From Leptolyngbya sp. Heron Island J (GTDB taxonomy: Bacteria > Cyanobacteriota > Cyanobacteriia > Phormidesmidales > Phormidesmidaceae), in contig NZ_AWNH01000025.1 in the NCBI RefSeq assembly GCF_000482245.1, positions 1-47,813 on the forward strand: DNA of 47,813 bases. The letters are read 5' to 3'. The translations under genes and the position numbers were made by a program. Under the pieces are notes generated by a model. That model was given only the letters and a program-made list of their open reading frames with translations, had not been told where the DNA came from and made no database searches. Shown here piece after piece: positions 1 to 8,690 of the stretch (position 1 is its first letter; each line of letters begins with the position of its first letter).

Positions 1-61
1 TGGCTATTACTAGCATCCCTGATGCGCTACCCAACATACAAGGGACCCCACGCAACCGGTT

Positions 62-1003
62 TTACTCCACTCCGATCCCCTGAAATTGCAAATACTCCCA
101 AACCTTATCAATCAAACCCACATCATTCGAATCAAACCACTTAATCGCCTTTTCCTTCCGAAACCAAGTCCGCTGCCGCTTAGCAAACTGTTGCGTATGC
201 CGAATAATCAAAACAGCAGCCTCCGCTAAACTCACATCACCAGCTAAATACCGCTTAATCTCTGCATATCCCAGCGTGTCCAATAACGGTAAATCTGCAC
301 CGTAACGATTGATCAACGTTTGAACTTCGTCCACAAGTCCGGCATCTATCATATGATGAGTACGTTGAGAAATACGCTGACGCAGGGCCTCACCACAGTC
401 TAGTCCTATATGTATCAGTGGATAGTCTGGTGGATTCTCGCCTTGCTGAGCTGAAATTGCTCGCCCGGTAGCATAATAGACCTCTAACGCACGCAGGGTG
501 CGGACAGCATCATTGGGGTGAATTCGTTGAGCCGCTGCAGGATCAACTTGCTGCAGAAATATATAACATTGGGGTTGGCCAAGGCTTTCTAGCTGATGGC
601 GCAGGTTAGGTTGAGGCGCAACGCGGGGAATGATTAGTCCTTTTGCGATCGCATTCACATACAACCCTGTCCCACCTACTAATAATGGCACCCGTTTGTT
701 TTCTAGGTGGATCTGCTGAATTAAGATTTGAGCCTTGGCTTGATAATCAGCAACTGTTAAAGTTTCAGTCGGCTCACATATATCAATAAGATAGTGAGGT
801 GCCTGCTGCCGCTCTTCCCAAGGCGGTTTGGCGGTGCCAATATCAAACTCACGATATATCTGCCGCGAATCGGCCCCCAAAATCAACCCGTTGAGCCGTT
901 CAGCCAGCTGTAATGCCAGCCCAGACTTACCCGACGCCGTTGGCCCAACGACTATAATGAGAGATGGTACATAAGAACTAAATTGAGAGCTGATTGTAGT
1001 CAA
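62..1003 (-). CDS. miaA: tRNA dimethylallyltransferase MiaA
   Basis: Transfers a dimethylallyl group to the N6 of adenosine 37 of tRNAs that read UNN codons, a soluble cytoplasmic reaction. The 313-residue length is normal for the family. The P-loop GPTASGKS lies at residues 20-27, the conserved segment DSRQIYREFDIGTAKP at 45-60, and GGTGLY at 110-115. The only start that keeps the P-loop at its usual distance is a TTG at 1001-1003. It is divergent from gyrB with about 170 bp between them, so both promoters must lie there. Nothing looks broken. The identification is secure; only the exact start codon is less certain. Confidence 0.95.
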   Translation of the reverse strand: MTTISSQFSSYVPSLIIVVGPTASGKSGLALQLAERLNGLILGADSRQIYREFDIGTAKPPWEERQQAPHYLIDICEPTETLTVADYQAKAQILIQQIHLENKRVPLLVGGTGLYVNAIAKGLIIPRVAPQPNLRHQLESLGQPQCYIFLQQVDPAAAQRIHPNDAVRTLRALEVYYATGRAISAQQGENPPDYPLIHIGLDCGEALRQRISQRTHHMIDAGLVDEVQTLINRYGADLPLLDTLGYAEIKRYLAGDVSLAEAAVLIIRHTQQFAKRQRTWFRKEKAIKWFDSNDVGLIDKVWEYLQFQGIGVE

Positions 1004-1174
1004 CGAAAATTGCCCGTTTATTTTACGTGTAAATTTTTTTGATCCATCCCCGATAAATACGCTTTCTAAAATCCATTCAGAATCGCTTTTAACACCGTTG
1101 TGCTAGAATTCGGGGGCACAATTTCATTTCTAACGCTACTGCGGCTTTACGACCGTCTTAGGAGATAGGAACGC

Positions 1175-3112
1175 ATGACAACCGACTATGGTGCTGATCA
1201 GATTCAGGTGCTCGAAGGCCTGGAGCCTGTGCGCAAGCGACCGGGTATGTACATTGGTAGTACCGGGCCACGGGGTTTGCATCACCTAGTTTACGAGGTT
1301 GTAGACAACTCCGTAGACGAAGCCCTGGCAGGTCATTGTACAACCATTGCCATCGACCTCAATGCCGATGGCTCTGTTACCGTGACTGATGATGGACGTG
1401 GTATTCCCACCGATGTCCATGCTCGCACTGGTAAGTCCGCCCTAGAGACAGTGATGACGGTGCTCCACGCAGGGGGCAAGTTTGGTGGCGGCGGTTATAA
1501 AGTGTCCGGTGGTCTACACGGGGTGGGTGTTTCAGTCGTCAATGCTCTATCCGAATGGGTAGAAGTCACAGTCTGGCGGAATAAGAAGGAACATATCCAG
1601 CGCTACGAACGAGGTGTGGCCCAAGGTGAGCTAGCGGTTAAAAACGGTGCAGGGACCAAAACTGGGACTTCAGTAACCTTTAAACCCGATCATCAGATCT
1701 TTAGCGATGGTATTGAGTTTGATTACAGTACCTTGGCTGGACGCTTGCGTGAACTCGCCTATCTCAATGCGGGTGTTGAGATTATCTTTACGGATAACCG
1801 CTTAGAGCTGCTTAAGGCTGATGAACCCAAAGTTAACCGCTATTTCTATGAAGGTGGCATTCGTGAGTACGTTGAATACATTAATAAAGAGAAGCAGCCC
1901 ATTCATCCTGACATTATCTATGTGACCGGTGAGAAAAACGGTGTGCAGGTAGAAGCGGCGCTGCAATGGTCCGTAGATGCCTATTCAGATAATCTGATGG
2001 GCTTTGCCAACAACATTCGCACCGTTGATGGCGGCACCCATTTAGAGGGGCTAAAAGCGGTCTTGACTCGGACCATGAATAACTTTGCCCGCAAACGCAA
2101 CAAGCGTAAGGATAATGAATCCAACCTGGCAGGCGAGAATATTCGTGAAGGGCTAACGGCGGTTATCTCTGTCAAAGTGCCAGAGCCCGAATTTGAAGGC
2201 CAGACTAAAACCAAGCTGGGTAATACTGAGGTTCGTGGCATTGTCGACTCGCTCATTGGCGAAACCCTAAGCGAGTATTTAGACTTCAACCCCAATGTGG
2301 TGGATTCTATTTTAGAAAAAGCCATTCAATCCTTTAACGCGGCTGAAGCCGCTCGTCGTGCCCGTGACCTGGTACGACGCAAGTCAGTACTAGAATCTTC
2401 CACCCTACCTGGTAAGCTAGCCGACTGCAGCTCCCGTGACCCAGCTGAGTCTGAAATCTTCATTGTTGAGGGAGACTCTGCGGGCGGTAGTGCTAAGCAG
2501 GGGCGTGACCGTCGCTTTCAGGCAATTTTGCCGTTGCGAGGCAAGATTCTCAACATTGAGAAAACAGATGATGCAAAGATCTACAAAAATAACGAAGTCC
2601 AGTCATTGATTACGGCTCTAGGTTTGGGGATTAAAGGAGAAGAATTTGATCCGTCCCAGCTCCGCTACCATCGTATTTGTCTGATGACGGATGCAGATGT
2701 GGATGGAGCCCACATTCGAACTCTGTTGCTTACCTTCTTCTATCGCTATCAGCGAGCGTTGATTGATCAGGGGTTTGTGTACATTGCCTGTCCGCCTCTT
2801 TATAAGCTGGAGCGGGGTCGTCGCCACACCTACTGCTACAGCGAACAGGAACTTCAGCAAGGTATTAATGCATTGCCTGACAATGCAAAATACAACGTGC
2901 AGCGCTTTAAGGGTTTGGGTGAAATGATGCCTGCCCAGCTGTGGGATACCACCATGAACCCTGAAAGCCGTACCCTCAAGAAGGTTGAAATTGAAGATGC
3001 TGCCGAGGCAGAACGCATTTTTACAGTGCTAATGGGCGATCGCGTGGCACCGCGCCGTGAGTTTATCGAGACCTACGGTCCTAAGCTCAACATGGCGGAT
3101 CTAGATATCTAA
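1175..3112 (+). CDS. gyrB: DNA gyrase subunit B
   Basis: ATPase subunit of the A2B2 gyrase that introduces negative supercoils. The GHKL ATPase domain is at the N-terminus, with DDGRGIP at about 72-78 and the glycine-rich lid GGLHGVGVS at about 112-120. The central transducer domain follows. The C-terminal Toprim half has [15 protein letters not shown] near 430 and the metal-binding DADVDGAH near 510, and the tail ends in the usual [12 protein letters not shown] block. At 645 residues it has the short form without the enterobacterial insertion. The ATG is preceded by AGGAG at 1160-1164. It stands alone and is followed by a strong hairpin. Confidence 0.97.
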   Translation: MTTDYGADQIQVLEGLEPVRKRPGMYIGSTGPRGLHHLVYEVVDNSVDEALAGHCTTIAIDLNADGSVTVTDDGRGIPTDVHARTGKSALETVMTVLHAGGKFGGGGYKVSGGLHGVGVSVVNALSEWVEVTVWRNKKEHIQRYERGVAQGELAVKNGAGTKTGTSVTFKPDHQIFSDGIEFDYSTLAGRLRELAYLNAGVEIIFTDNRLELLKADEPKVNRYFYEGGIREYVEYINKEKQPIHPDIIYVTGEKNGVQVEAALQWSVDAYSDNLMGFANNIRTVDGGTHLEGLKAVLTRTMNNFARKRNKRKDNESNLAGENIREGLTAVISVKVPEPEFEGQTKTKLGNTEVRGIVDSLIGETLSEYLDFNPNVVDSILEKAIQSFNAAEAARRARDLVRRKSVLESSTLPGKLADCSSRDPAESEIFIVEGDSAGGSAKQGRDRRFQAILPLRGKILNIEKTDDAKIYKNNEVQSLITALGLGIKGEEFDPSQLRYHRICLMTDADVDGAHIRTLLLTFFYRYQRALIDQGFVYIACPPLYKLERGRRHTYCYSEQELQQGINALPDNAKYNVQRFKGLGEMMPAQLWDTTMNPESRTLKKVEIEDAAEAERIFTVLMGDRVAPRREFIETYGPKLNMADLDI

Positions 3113-3198
3113 AGTCTGACAACTGTCGGAGGGCTCAGTCGGTGATTGCGAAAATACAATACGGCTAAAGTCATTAGCCATTCCATCAATAGATAATA

Positions 3199-3242
3199 GA
3201 GCTGATTAGAAGCATAGTTGATTCCTTGCTTCTAATCAGCTT
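3199..3242 (+). terminator. Rho-independent terminator after gyrB
   Basis: A perfect 15-bp inverted repeat has arms at 3200-3214 and 3227-3241, extended by a G-U pair, with a 12-nt loop. It is followed by a T-rich run (TTTTAGATTTTT). It lies 87 bp after the gyrB stop and just before the next gene on the same strand, so it should insulate gyrB from that gene. Confidence 0.8.
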
Positions 3243-3287
3243 TTAGATTTTTAGCTGATGAGTATTTTGATGGTAGAGGTAGTCTGA

Positions 3288-3620
3288 GTGAGAAAAGACT
3301 ATAACAAGCTTGTACGGGATAAGGTGCCGGACCTCATTGAGGCGGCAGGTAAAAAGTTTTTGACACTGCGACTTTCTGAAGATAAGTATAAAAGAGCTTT
3401 GAAACAGAAACTTGTGGAAGAAACTAGGGAAGTTCAGGGAGCTGAGTCTATAGCTGAGTTGACAGAAGAACTTGCTGATGTGGCGGAAGTGATGGATACA
3501 TTGATTGTTGTTTTGGGTATTAGTTGGCAAGAGGTGCGAGAGGCCCAAAAACAGAAGAGGCTGGAACGTGGTGGATTTGAGGAACGGTTGAAATTGATGT
3601 GGGTTGAAGAAAAGAATTAG
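3288..3620 (+). CDS. MazG-like nucleotide pyrophosphohydrolase
   Basis: A 110-residue protein of the all-alpha NTP pyrophosphatase type. The N-terminal YNKLVRDKVPDLI block and the acidic helices with EETREV and ELTEELADVAEVMD match the MazG/phosphoribosyl-ATP pyrophosphohydrolase-like fold, where paired glutamates and aspartates bind Mg. The family hydrolyses non-canonical or excess NTPs to NMP and pyrophosphate. The start is a GTG at 3288 with an AGAGGT-type ribosome site just upstream. It is a single gene after the gyrB terminator. Its exact substrate cannot be read from the sequence. Confidence 0.75.
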   Translation: MRKDYNKLVRDKVPDLIEAAGKKFLTLRLSEDKYKRALKQKLVEETREVQGAESIAELTEELADVAEVMDTLIVVLGISWQEVREAQKQKRLERGGFEERLKLMWVEEKN

Positions 3621-3838
3621 GAATTGAGCACTGAGAAGTAAAAAAATGCTTCATCACCACAGTGATTGCACGCTGGAAAATCTTGGCCTTTCTCAAGGGA
3701 AATAGGGATTTGTGTTAAGTGCCAAATATCAACAGATATATTTTTAACTGCATAAAAAGAAGATGTGAATCATACTTATATGATATGCAAGGTGTATCTG
3801 GAGACCTTCACAGCTTTCTGCATTAAGAGACCACGGAT

Positions 3839-4111
3839 GTGACGTTACAAGATGTAGCTATTCATGAGGATTATCGGAGCGATCGCAACGATCTAATCTG
3901 TGATTTTTATGTTCCTTGCCTGAGTCAGTCGGTGCGGTATGACCGAGCGGTGGGCTTTTTTTCGAGTACGTCGATGGCGGCGGTAGCATGTGGGCTGGCG
4001 ACGTTTATTCGGGCTGAGGGGAAAATGCGGTTGATTGCATCGCCCTATCTGTTGTCGGCAAAGGATGTGGAGTATTCAAAATGTACATATGATGTTTTGG
4101 GGATAGCATGA
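3839..4111 (+). pseudogene. N-terminal stub of a DEAD/DEAH helicase with PLD-like domain
   Basis: Ninety codons from a GTG start. They resemble the first part of large helicases that begin with a phospholipase-D-like domain and are common in defence islands (the stretch from YDRAVGFFSSTSM to MRLIASPYLLS). Such proteins normally run to about 1000 residues. Here the match ends near residue 78 and a short unrelated tail leads to a stop. No later part of the helicase is present before the next gene. I read it as the remnant of a deletion; the family call rests on recognition of the N-terminal motif only. Confidence 0.55.
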
Positions 4112-4133
4112 CCTGCAGAACCTTGAAAGCGTT

Positions 4134-4703
4134 ATGAGTAATACCCTCGAAACATTAGAACTACTAGATTTTTATGGCAAAAAGTTTCAGAAAATCCGGG
4201 TAGACCGTGCCCATGGTGTTGCTCCCCATAAGCCAATTTTATTATTGTCTGTAATTGAGCATATTCAAAAACAACTGATTCAAGAGAACAAAATATTCTT
4301 ACAGCCTCAACTGATTCAAACTTTTCTAAAATACTGGGTATATCTGGGGTCAGACACTCATAATCCTGATATTTCAAAGCCTTTTTTCTTTATGAAAAGT
4401 GGTAAGTTCTGGCACCTATGGCCTAATCCTAAATATAAAACTGTATTGTCTTCCAAGGTGAAGTTGAAAACCTTTGCTGAAGTAAAACGAGCAATCAAGT
4501 TCGCATATTTGGATGAAGACTTATTTGACTTACTGCAACAGCGAGTTACTAGAGACAATCTATCACGAGTCTTAGTAAGCAAATGGTTTCCTGGAAAATG
4601 GTCACGGGTAGAAGAAATAATGAGAATCAATCAGATTGATGGAGAACTAAGTTTATTAGTTCAAAAACATAGTCTTTTTTATCCTCAGAAAGAAGTTTGG
4701 TAA
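4134..4703 (+). CDS. Sulfur-binding-domain (SBD) protein lacking its HNH domain
   Basis: 189 residues. The VAPHKPILLLSVIEHI block (near residues 29-44) is the signature of the N-terminal SBD-like domain found in ScoMcrA-type HNH endonucleases, which recognise phosphorothioate DNA. Related full-length proteins continue for another 100 or so residues into an HNH nuclease. This one stops at residue 189 with no HNH motif, so it is either truncated or a stand-alone DNA-binding protein. It begins 22 bp after the helicase stub and converges with the intact SBD-HNH gene (13 bp between stops). The AT-rich composition differs from gyrB. Function is inferred. Confidence 0.6.
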   Translation: MSNTLETLELLDFYGKKFQKIRVDRAHGVAPHKPILLLSVIEHIQKQLIQENKIFLQPQLIQTFLKYWVYLGSDTHNPDISKPFFFMKSGKFWHLWPNPKYKTVLSSKVKLKTFAEVKRAIKFAYLDEDLFDLLQQRVTRDNLSRVLVSKWFPGKWSRVEEIMRINQIDGELSLLVQKHSLFYPQKEVW

Positions 4704-4716
4704 ACAATGCTTAATT

Positions 4717-5640
4717 TTAAGTTAATGGGAGGGCAGGTTCTCTAAAGACCCCTCCCTCATTGCGGTTGCGATGCCAGCGCATGTATCGTCGAGAAATTTT
4801 AGGTTGACCGGGTAAGGGAGAGCGAATTGTTTGGCCATGCAGTGCTCTTAGTCTATCAATAGCTGAATCACTGCCTGTAAAATGCTCTGAGACTAAAACT
4901 TGGTGTTCATCTGAGAGAGTCCAAGCACCAGCATCAAACAGCTTGTGCATTGTAGGCTCTAGACAGAGACCATTATCTACATTGTCAGGTCCACCATATG
5001 CATGCCATTGAACGTGAGCAGCCTCACAGCCAAAATATGCACCACTCAGTGCTGCACGAAAACCTGTCAAGGCACATTGATATTCATAAGCTCGAAGAAT
5101 TCTTTCTCTGAATTTAGGATCCCGTTTCTTTGTGTTGAGATATGTACCCGATTGTTCCTGAGCTTTGTTGATCGTTGGGAAAGTTATCCCAACAGCAGAT
5201 AGAATATCCTCATGAAGAGATTCTGGAAAATGCTGATTCAGAATGATAGTGACCACTTGTTTCGCAAAATTTTTATCTTCCTGAAAACATTGAAGAACCC
5301 TACTTGGAAAGCGCCCTGATGATTTCCTAAGACCTGATTTCTTTGGGAAACCTCCAAGTTGCCGAGGTAAGGTTTCGGCATCACTTACTTCCCATAATTT
5401 GTCAGATTGTAAATACCAGTATGGTAATTCGGGTTGATGGCTTCCTGACACTGGTGGAGCATATGCATTAAGAAGTGGCTTTAATGCTTGTTCTATTTCT
5501 TCATACGAAAGATTAATCTGTCCTTGTTGGAACTTTGAGATCGCAATCAATATGAGAAGAGGTTTGTGAGGAGCCCTACGATTCCCTCTTCGATAAATGT
5601 TTAAATTAGAAAAATATTTCAGAATTTCTTCTTGGTTCAT
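4717..5640 (-). CDS. SBD-HNH endonuclease, probably phosphorothioate-dependent (type IV restriction)
   Basis: 307 residues with two domains. The N-terminal domain carries RRAPHKPLLIL (21-31), the basic motif of sulfur-binding domains, and the LPYWYLQSDKLWE block near residue 70. The C-terminal HNH domain (about 165-280) has YEYQCALTGF, CEAAHVQWH, and NGLCLEPTMHKLFDAG, which supply the metal-binding histidines and asparagine. Characterised relatives (ScoMcrA, SprMcrA) cut DNA next to phosphorothioate linkages. The gene appears complete. It lies in the same island as a broken dnd locus, which matters because active Dnd modification would be a substrate for it. Confidence 0.75.
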   Translation of the reverse strand: MNQEEILKYFSNLNIYRRGNRRAPHKPLLILIAISKFQQGQINLSYEEIEQALKPLLNAYAPPVSGSHQPELPYWYLQSDKLWEVSDAETLPRQLGGFPKKSGLRKSSGRFPSRVLQCFQEDKNFAKQVVTIILNQHFPESLHEDILSAVGITFPTINKAQEQSGTYLNTKKRDPKFRERILRAYEYQCALTGFRAALSGAYFGCEAAHVQWHAYGGPDNVDNGLCLEPTMHKLFDAGAWTLSDEHQVLVSEHFTGSDSAIDRLRALHGQTIRSPLPGQPKISRRYMRWHRNRNEGGVFREPALPLT

Positions 5641-5697
5641 CGGCAGTTCCTATAATTACTGCTTATTTCTCACTGATTGCTTGATTTTCGGAATAAT

Positions 5698-5946
5698 TTA
5701 GAGATCTTTGAAGTATAACGTTTTGAATTCGGCAGCTGCTTCTGGTTGAATCTGTTTTAGAGCCTTAATTAAGCTAATTACTGTTTCAGAACTGGGATCA
5801 CGCACTTCATTAGCCCAGCGATAAACATTGGATGCACCGATACCCATCACGGCAGCCAATCGACCCTGGCTAATACCGTGAGTCTCCATCACTGTTTTAA
5901 GTACTTTGCCTGCTCTGCCCATGCCTTTGATCCTTACAAAGGCCAT
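5698..5946 (-). CDS. XRE-type helix-turn-helix regulator
   Basis: A small repressor-like protein. The HTH spans roughly HGISQGRLAAVMGIGASNVYR, followed by the usual WANEVRDPSSETVISLIKAL helix. I start it at the ATG at 5946 (82 residues) rather than the longer TTG at 5967, because the TTG lies inside an 18-bp palindrome that looks like an operator. The gene reads toward the SBD-HNH gene with 57 bp between them, so it may regulate that nuclease as a restriction controller would. The twin palindromes just upstream suggest autoregulation. Confidence 0.75.
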   Translation of the reverse strand: MAFVRIKGMGRAGKVLKTVMETHGISQGRLAAVMGIGASNVYRWANEVRDPSSETVISLIKALKQIQPEAAAEFKTLYFKDL

Positions 5947-5958
5947 GACGTTTCGTAT

Positions 5959-6003
5959 ACAGTCCAATTGGACTGTGATATTCTAATTGAGTCCAATTGG
6001 ACT
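5959..6003. promoter_or_regulatory. Twin palindromic operators upstream of the XRE gene
   Basis: Two copies of AGTCCAATTGGACT. The first sits in an 18-bp perfect palindrome at 5959-5976 (ACAGTCCAATTGGACTGT). The second is a 14-bp palindrome at 5990-6003. Their centres are 29 bp apart, close to three helical turns, so bound dimers would face the same side of the DNA. They sit 13 bp before the XRE ATG and about 50 bp before the divergent small gene. This is the classic arrangement for an autoregulated XRE repressor. Confidence 0.7.
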
Positions 6004-6052
6004 GTGCCTGTTTTGAGAAATAGGTGTGGTTTTTATTACTGAATTCTCTTTT

Positions 6053-6334
6053 ATGAAAACTAAAGCCTTTGTGACACTTTCTGCGCCGTTAGTGGCTCCT
6101 GAATCAGCTCTACAGCTCTACTCAGTTCCTAAGCCCGACCACGAGCCCGTCAAAATTCTCATCATCGGTTCCCAGGCAGCCATCAACACCATCATCCATA
6201 GCCTGCACCATCACCACTTCGCTGAACCGTTTGAATGGACACCATTCCTGCCAACCGATCGACCGATTCAGATTCAGGCGGGGGAGTCGATGCGATCGTT
6301 GGTGAAGTATTTGCCGCGAGGGGGAGTGGAGTGA
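6053..6334 (+). CDS. Small conserved-looking hypothetical protein
   Basis: 93 residues from the ATG at 6053; a longer GTG at 6026 is possible. It is divergent from the XRE gene. The central part (VKILIIGSQAAINTIIHSLH, then FAEPFEWTPFLP and SMRSLVKYLPRG) looks like a folded domain and resembles short hypothetical proteins I associate with cyanobacteria, but I know no function. There is no signal peptide or membrane segment. The twin palindromes lie upstream of both this gene and the XRE gene, so they could be co-regulated. Confidence 0.5.
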   Translation: MKTKAFVTLSAPLVAPESALQLYSVPKPDHEPVKILIIGSQAAINTIIHSLHHHHFAEPFEWTPFLPTDRPIQIQAGESMRSLVKYLPRGGVE

Positions 6335-6361
6335 TGAAGAATGAAGAGATGGAGAGTGGCA

Positions 6362-6384
6362 GTAGGGGCATTGCATGCAATGCC
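6362..6384. repeat. Partial copy of the GTAGGGGCATTGCA intergenic palindrome
   Basis: Matches 23 bp of the 32-bp palindrome at 43071-43102, then diverges so that the right arm is lost. It lies in the short gap between two plus-strand genes. Confidence 0.7.
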
Positions 6385-6488
6385 TGGAGCCGTGGTAGGG
6401 AGTGGGGATGAAGGGTAGTGGATGAAGTATCGCTAGTGAAATACCTGCCCCGTTAGTAAACTATTGAAAGCTTTTCGCTAACTCCCTT

Positions 6489-8042
6489 ATGGCTCGCTGG
6501 TTTAACACAACAGGCCCTTGTGTCCAAACAAAGCATTACACACTGACCACAGCTCGCTGGTCAATGCCTGGATTAAAGCGCCTAATAGACCAGGAAAACT
6601 ACTTTGTCCTCCACGCCCCCCGCCAACTTGGCAAAACCACAGCCATGCTGGCTCTGGCCAAAACCCTGACCGACTCAGGACAATATGCCGCACTGGTCGT
6701 CTCCGCAGAGCTAGGGGCTCCCTTTTCAGACGATCCAGGAGCGATGGAACTGGCACTACTAGAAAGCTGGCGAATTGATGCCGAAACCTATCTGCCAGAC
6801 GATTGCCTGCCGCCCCCCTGGCCAAAAACATCAGCTGGACAGCAAATTGAAGCCGCTCTAAGTGCTTGGAGTGAAGCCGCTTCACGTTTATTAGTCCTCT
6901 TTATCGACGAAATCGATACCCTGCAAGATGCTGCATTGATCTCAGTGTTGCGCCAGTTGAGGAATGGGTTTCGCCGTCGGCCTCATGGATTTCCCCAGTC
7001 CGTAGCACTAATTGGCTTACGGGATGTGCGGGACTATAAAGTTGCTTCCGGTGGTAGTCCTCGGCTAACCATATCCAGCCCGTTCAACATCAAAGCCGAA
7101 TCCATCACGATGCGAAATTTTACAGCGGCTGAAGTAGCAGAGCTGTATCAACAGCATACGGATGAAACAGGTCAGGTATTTTCAACCGCTGCCACAAATT
7201 TAGTGTTTGAGCTAACCGATGGCCAACCCTGGTTAGTCAACGCCCTGGCCCGTCAGCTAGTAGAAGTGTTAGCACCAGACTCCACCATTACCATTACGCC
7301 AGACCTGGTGCAGCAAGCCAAAGAGATTCTCATCAAGCGTCAGGACACCCACCTGGATAGCCTGGCCGAGCGCTTACAAGAAAAACGGATCAAGGCCATC
7401 ATCGAACCCATGCTAGCGGGTTTACCGCTACCGGTCACGTCCAATGATGATCGTCAATATTTGGTGGATCTGGGTTTGCTCAAGCGTTCTCAAGCCGGTG
7501 GATTAGTGGTCACAAACCCAATTTATCGGGAAGTACTGGTGCGCTTTTTAGTGCAAGGCTCCCAGGACAGTTTGCCCATGATCGCACCCACCTGGTTAAC
7601 GGCTACGGGCGAGCTGGATACTAAAGCGCTGTTGGATGCATTTTTAGCCTTCTGGCGACAGCATGGTGAGCCATTGCTCAATAGTGCGGCCTATCACGAA
7701 ATTGCTCCCCATTTAGTGCTGATGGCATTTTTGCATCGAGTGGTGAATGGGGGTGGCACGTTGGAACGAGAATATGCCATTGGTAGCGATCGCATGGATC
7801 TTTGCCTACGCTATGGCAATGTCACCTTGGGCATTGAGCTAAAAATATGGCGAGACAAAAGGGCAGATCCGCTGGAGGCAGGTCTAGAACAGTTAGACAG
7901 CTATCTAGACCGATTAGATCAGAACCATGGCTGGCTAGTTATTTTTGATCGCCGAACCCAGGCCCTTCCTATGGCAGAACGCCTAGCCACGAAGACCATA
8001 CAGTCAAACGGACAGAGATTAATTACCGTCATTCGAGCATAG
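6489..8042 (+). CDS. AAA-ATPase with C-terminal PD-(D/E)XK nuclease-like domain
   Basis: 517 residues. The P-loop HAPRQLGKTT is at 42-51 and the Walker B stretch LLVLFIDEIDTL is near 135-146. A winged-helix region follows. The C-terminal 110 residues look like a PD-(D/E)XK nuclease fold: an aspartate in GSDRMDLCL, then GIELKIW about 14 residues later, then a glutamine-containing helix (GLEQLDSYLDRL). The architecture matches the AAA-ATPase-like/DUF1703-type proteins common in cyanobacterial accessory regions. They are suspected nucleases or mobile-element proteins, but no reaction has been fixed. The gene is intact and not in an operon. Confidence 0.7.
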   Translation: MARWFNTTGPCVQTKHYTLTTARWSMPGLKRLIDQENYFVLHAPRQLGKTTAMLALAKTLTDSGQYAALVVSAELGAPFSDDPGAMELALLESWRIDAETYLPDDCLPPPWPKTSAGQQIEAALSAWSEAASRLLVLFIDEIDTLQDAALISVLRQLRNGFRRRPHGFPQSVALIGLRDVRDYKVASGGSPRLTISSPFNIKAESITMRNFTAAEVAELYQQHTDETGQVFSTAATNLVFELTDGQPWLVNALARQLVEVLAPDSTITITPDLVQQAKEILIKRQDTHLDSLAERLQEKRIKAIIEPMLAGLPLPVTSNDDRQYLVDLGLLKRSQAGGLVVTNPIYREVLVRFLVQGSQDSLPMIAPTWLTATGELDTKALLDAFLAFWRQHGEPLLNSAAYHEIAPHLVLMAFLHRVVNGGGTLEREYAIGSDRMDLCLRYGNVTLGIELKIWRDKRADPLEAGLEQLDSYLDRLDQNHGWLVIFDRRTQALPMAERLATKTIQSNGQRLITVIRA

Positions 8043-8229
8043 TTTTGTTCGTTCTCAATCGACTAGCTGGCCAATACCATGAACATTACCGTTATTTATG
8101 TTGAGGCAGATGTCCCAAACCTGATTACCCCATAAAGGTTTATGACTAAACGCTGCTATGCCGATACAGTGCCCCTATGTCATTTAGTCCACACACCACA
8201 GTTTACAAATTTGAGGTACTGTCAGCTTC

Positions 8230-8586
8230 ATGAATCAGAACAACATGGCAGAAAACGTTAGCCCTTTGCCCTCGCAAGTTGAGGACGTGATACAGCAATG
8301 CAAAAAAGTCCTTGAGCAGCATTATCAGCAGCGTCTTACCGATGTGTTTCTGTATGGTTCATCAGCAAGGCAAGAATTAACCCCAAATAGCGATCTTGAT
8401 TTACTAGTTGTATTGCCTGCTCCGTTTGACTATGGCCAAGAGCTCAGAACCATTGTGGACCTACTTTATCCCTTGCAGCTAGAGGCTAGTCACTGGATTT
8501 CAGCCAAACCTGCAGAAGCCCAGAAATTTCGTGCCGGTGCTAACCAGCTTTACCGCAATATCCATAAAGAAGGGAGACGCCTATGA
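8230..8586 (+). CDS. MNT-type nucleotidyltransferase (antitoxin half of a HEPN/MNT pair)
   Basis: 118 residues with the minimal nucleotidyltransferase signature GSX10DXD: GS at 43-44 in LYGSSARQEL, and the two aspartates at 55 and 57 in SDLDLLVV. In type VII toxin-antitoxin systems (MntA/HepT) this protein AMPylates and silences a HEPN RNase. Here the partner is almost gone: the stop overlaps the ATG of a 35-codon HEPN remnant by 4 bp (ATGA), the coupling expected of the original pair. The enzyme itself looks complete. An ATG at 8245 is an alternative start. Confidence 0.7.
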   Translation: MNQNNMAENVSPLPSQVEDVIQQCKKVLEQHYQQRLTDVFLYGSSARQELTPNSDLDLLVVLPAPFDYGQELRTIVDLLYPLQLEASHWISAKPAEAQKFRAGANQLYRNIHKEGRRL

Positions 8587-8690
8587 CCTATCCCGATGAT
8601 CATGTCACCCAGGTGTCAGCTGAACAAGCAGTTGCGATCGCAACTAAATTTGTTGCCCAGGTCAAACTTTTGTTGCAAGAAGACGCGTGA
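8583..8690 (+). pseudogene. Remnant of a HEPN toxin (C-terminal tail only)
   Basis: A 35-codon frame. The sequence MTYPDDHVTQVSAEQAVAIA resembles the last helix of PF05168-type HEPN proteins, which commonly contain a YPDD segment followed by an alanine-rich helix. The N-terminal helices and the catalytic R/H motif are missing, so it cannot be an active RNase. It overlaps the MNT gene by 4 bp and its TGA overlaps the GTG of the dndD fragment. This suggests one deletion removed the front of the HEPN gene while keeping the start context. Confidence 0.5.
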
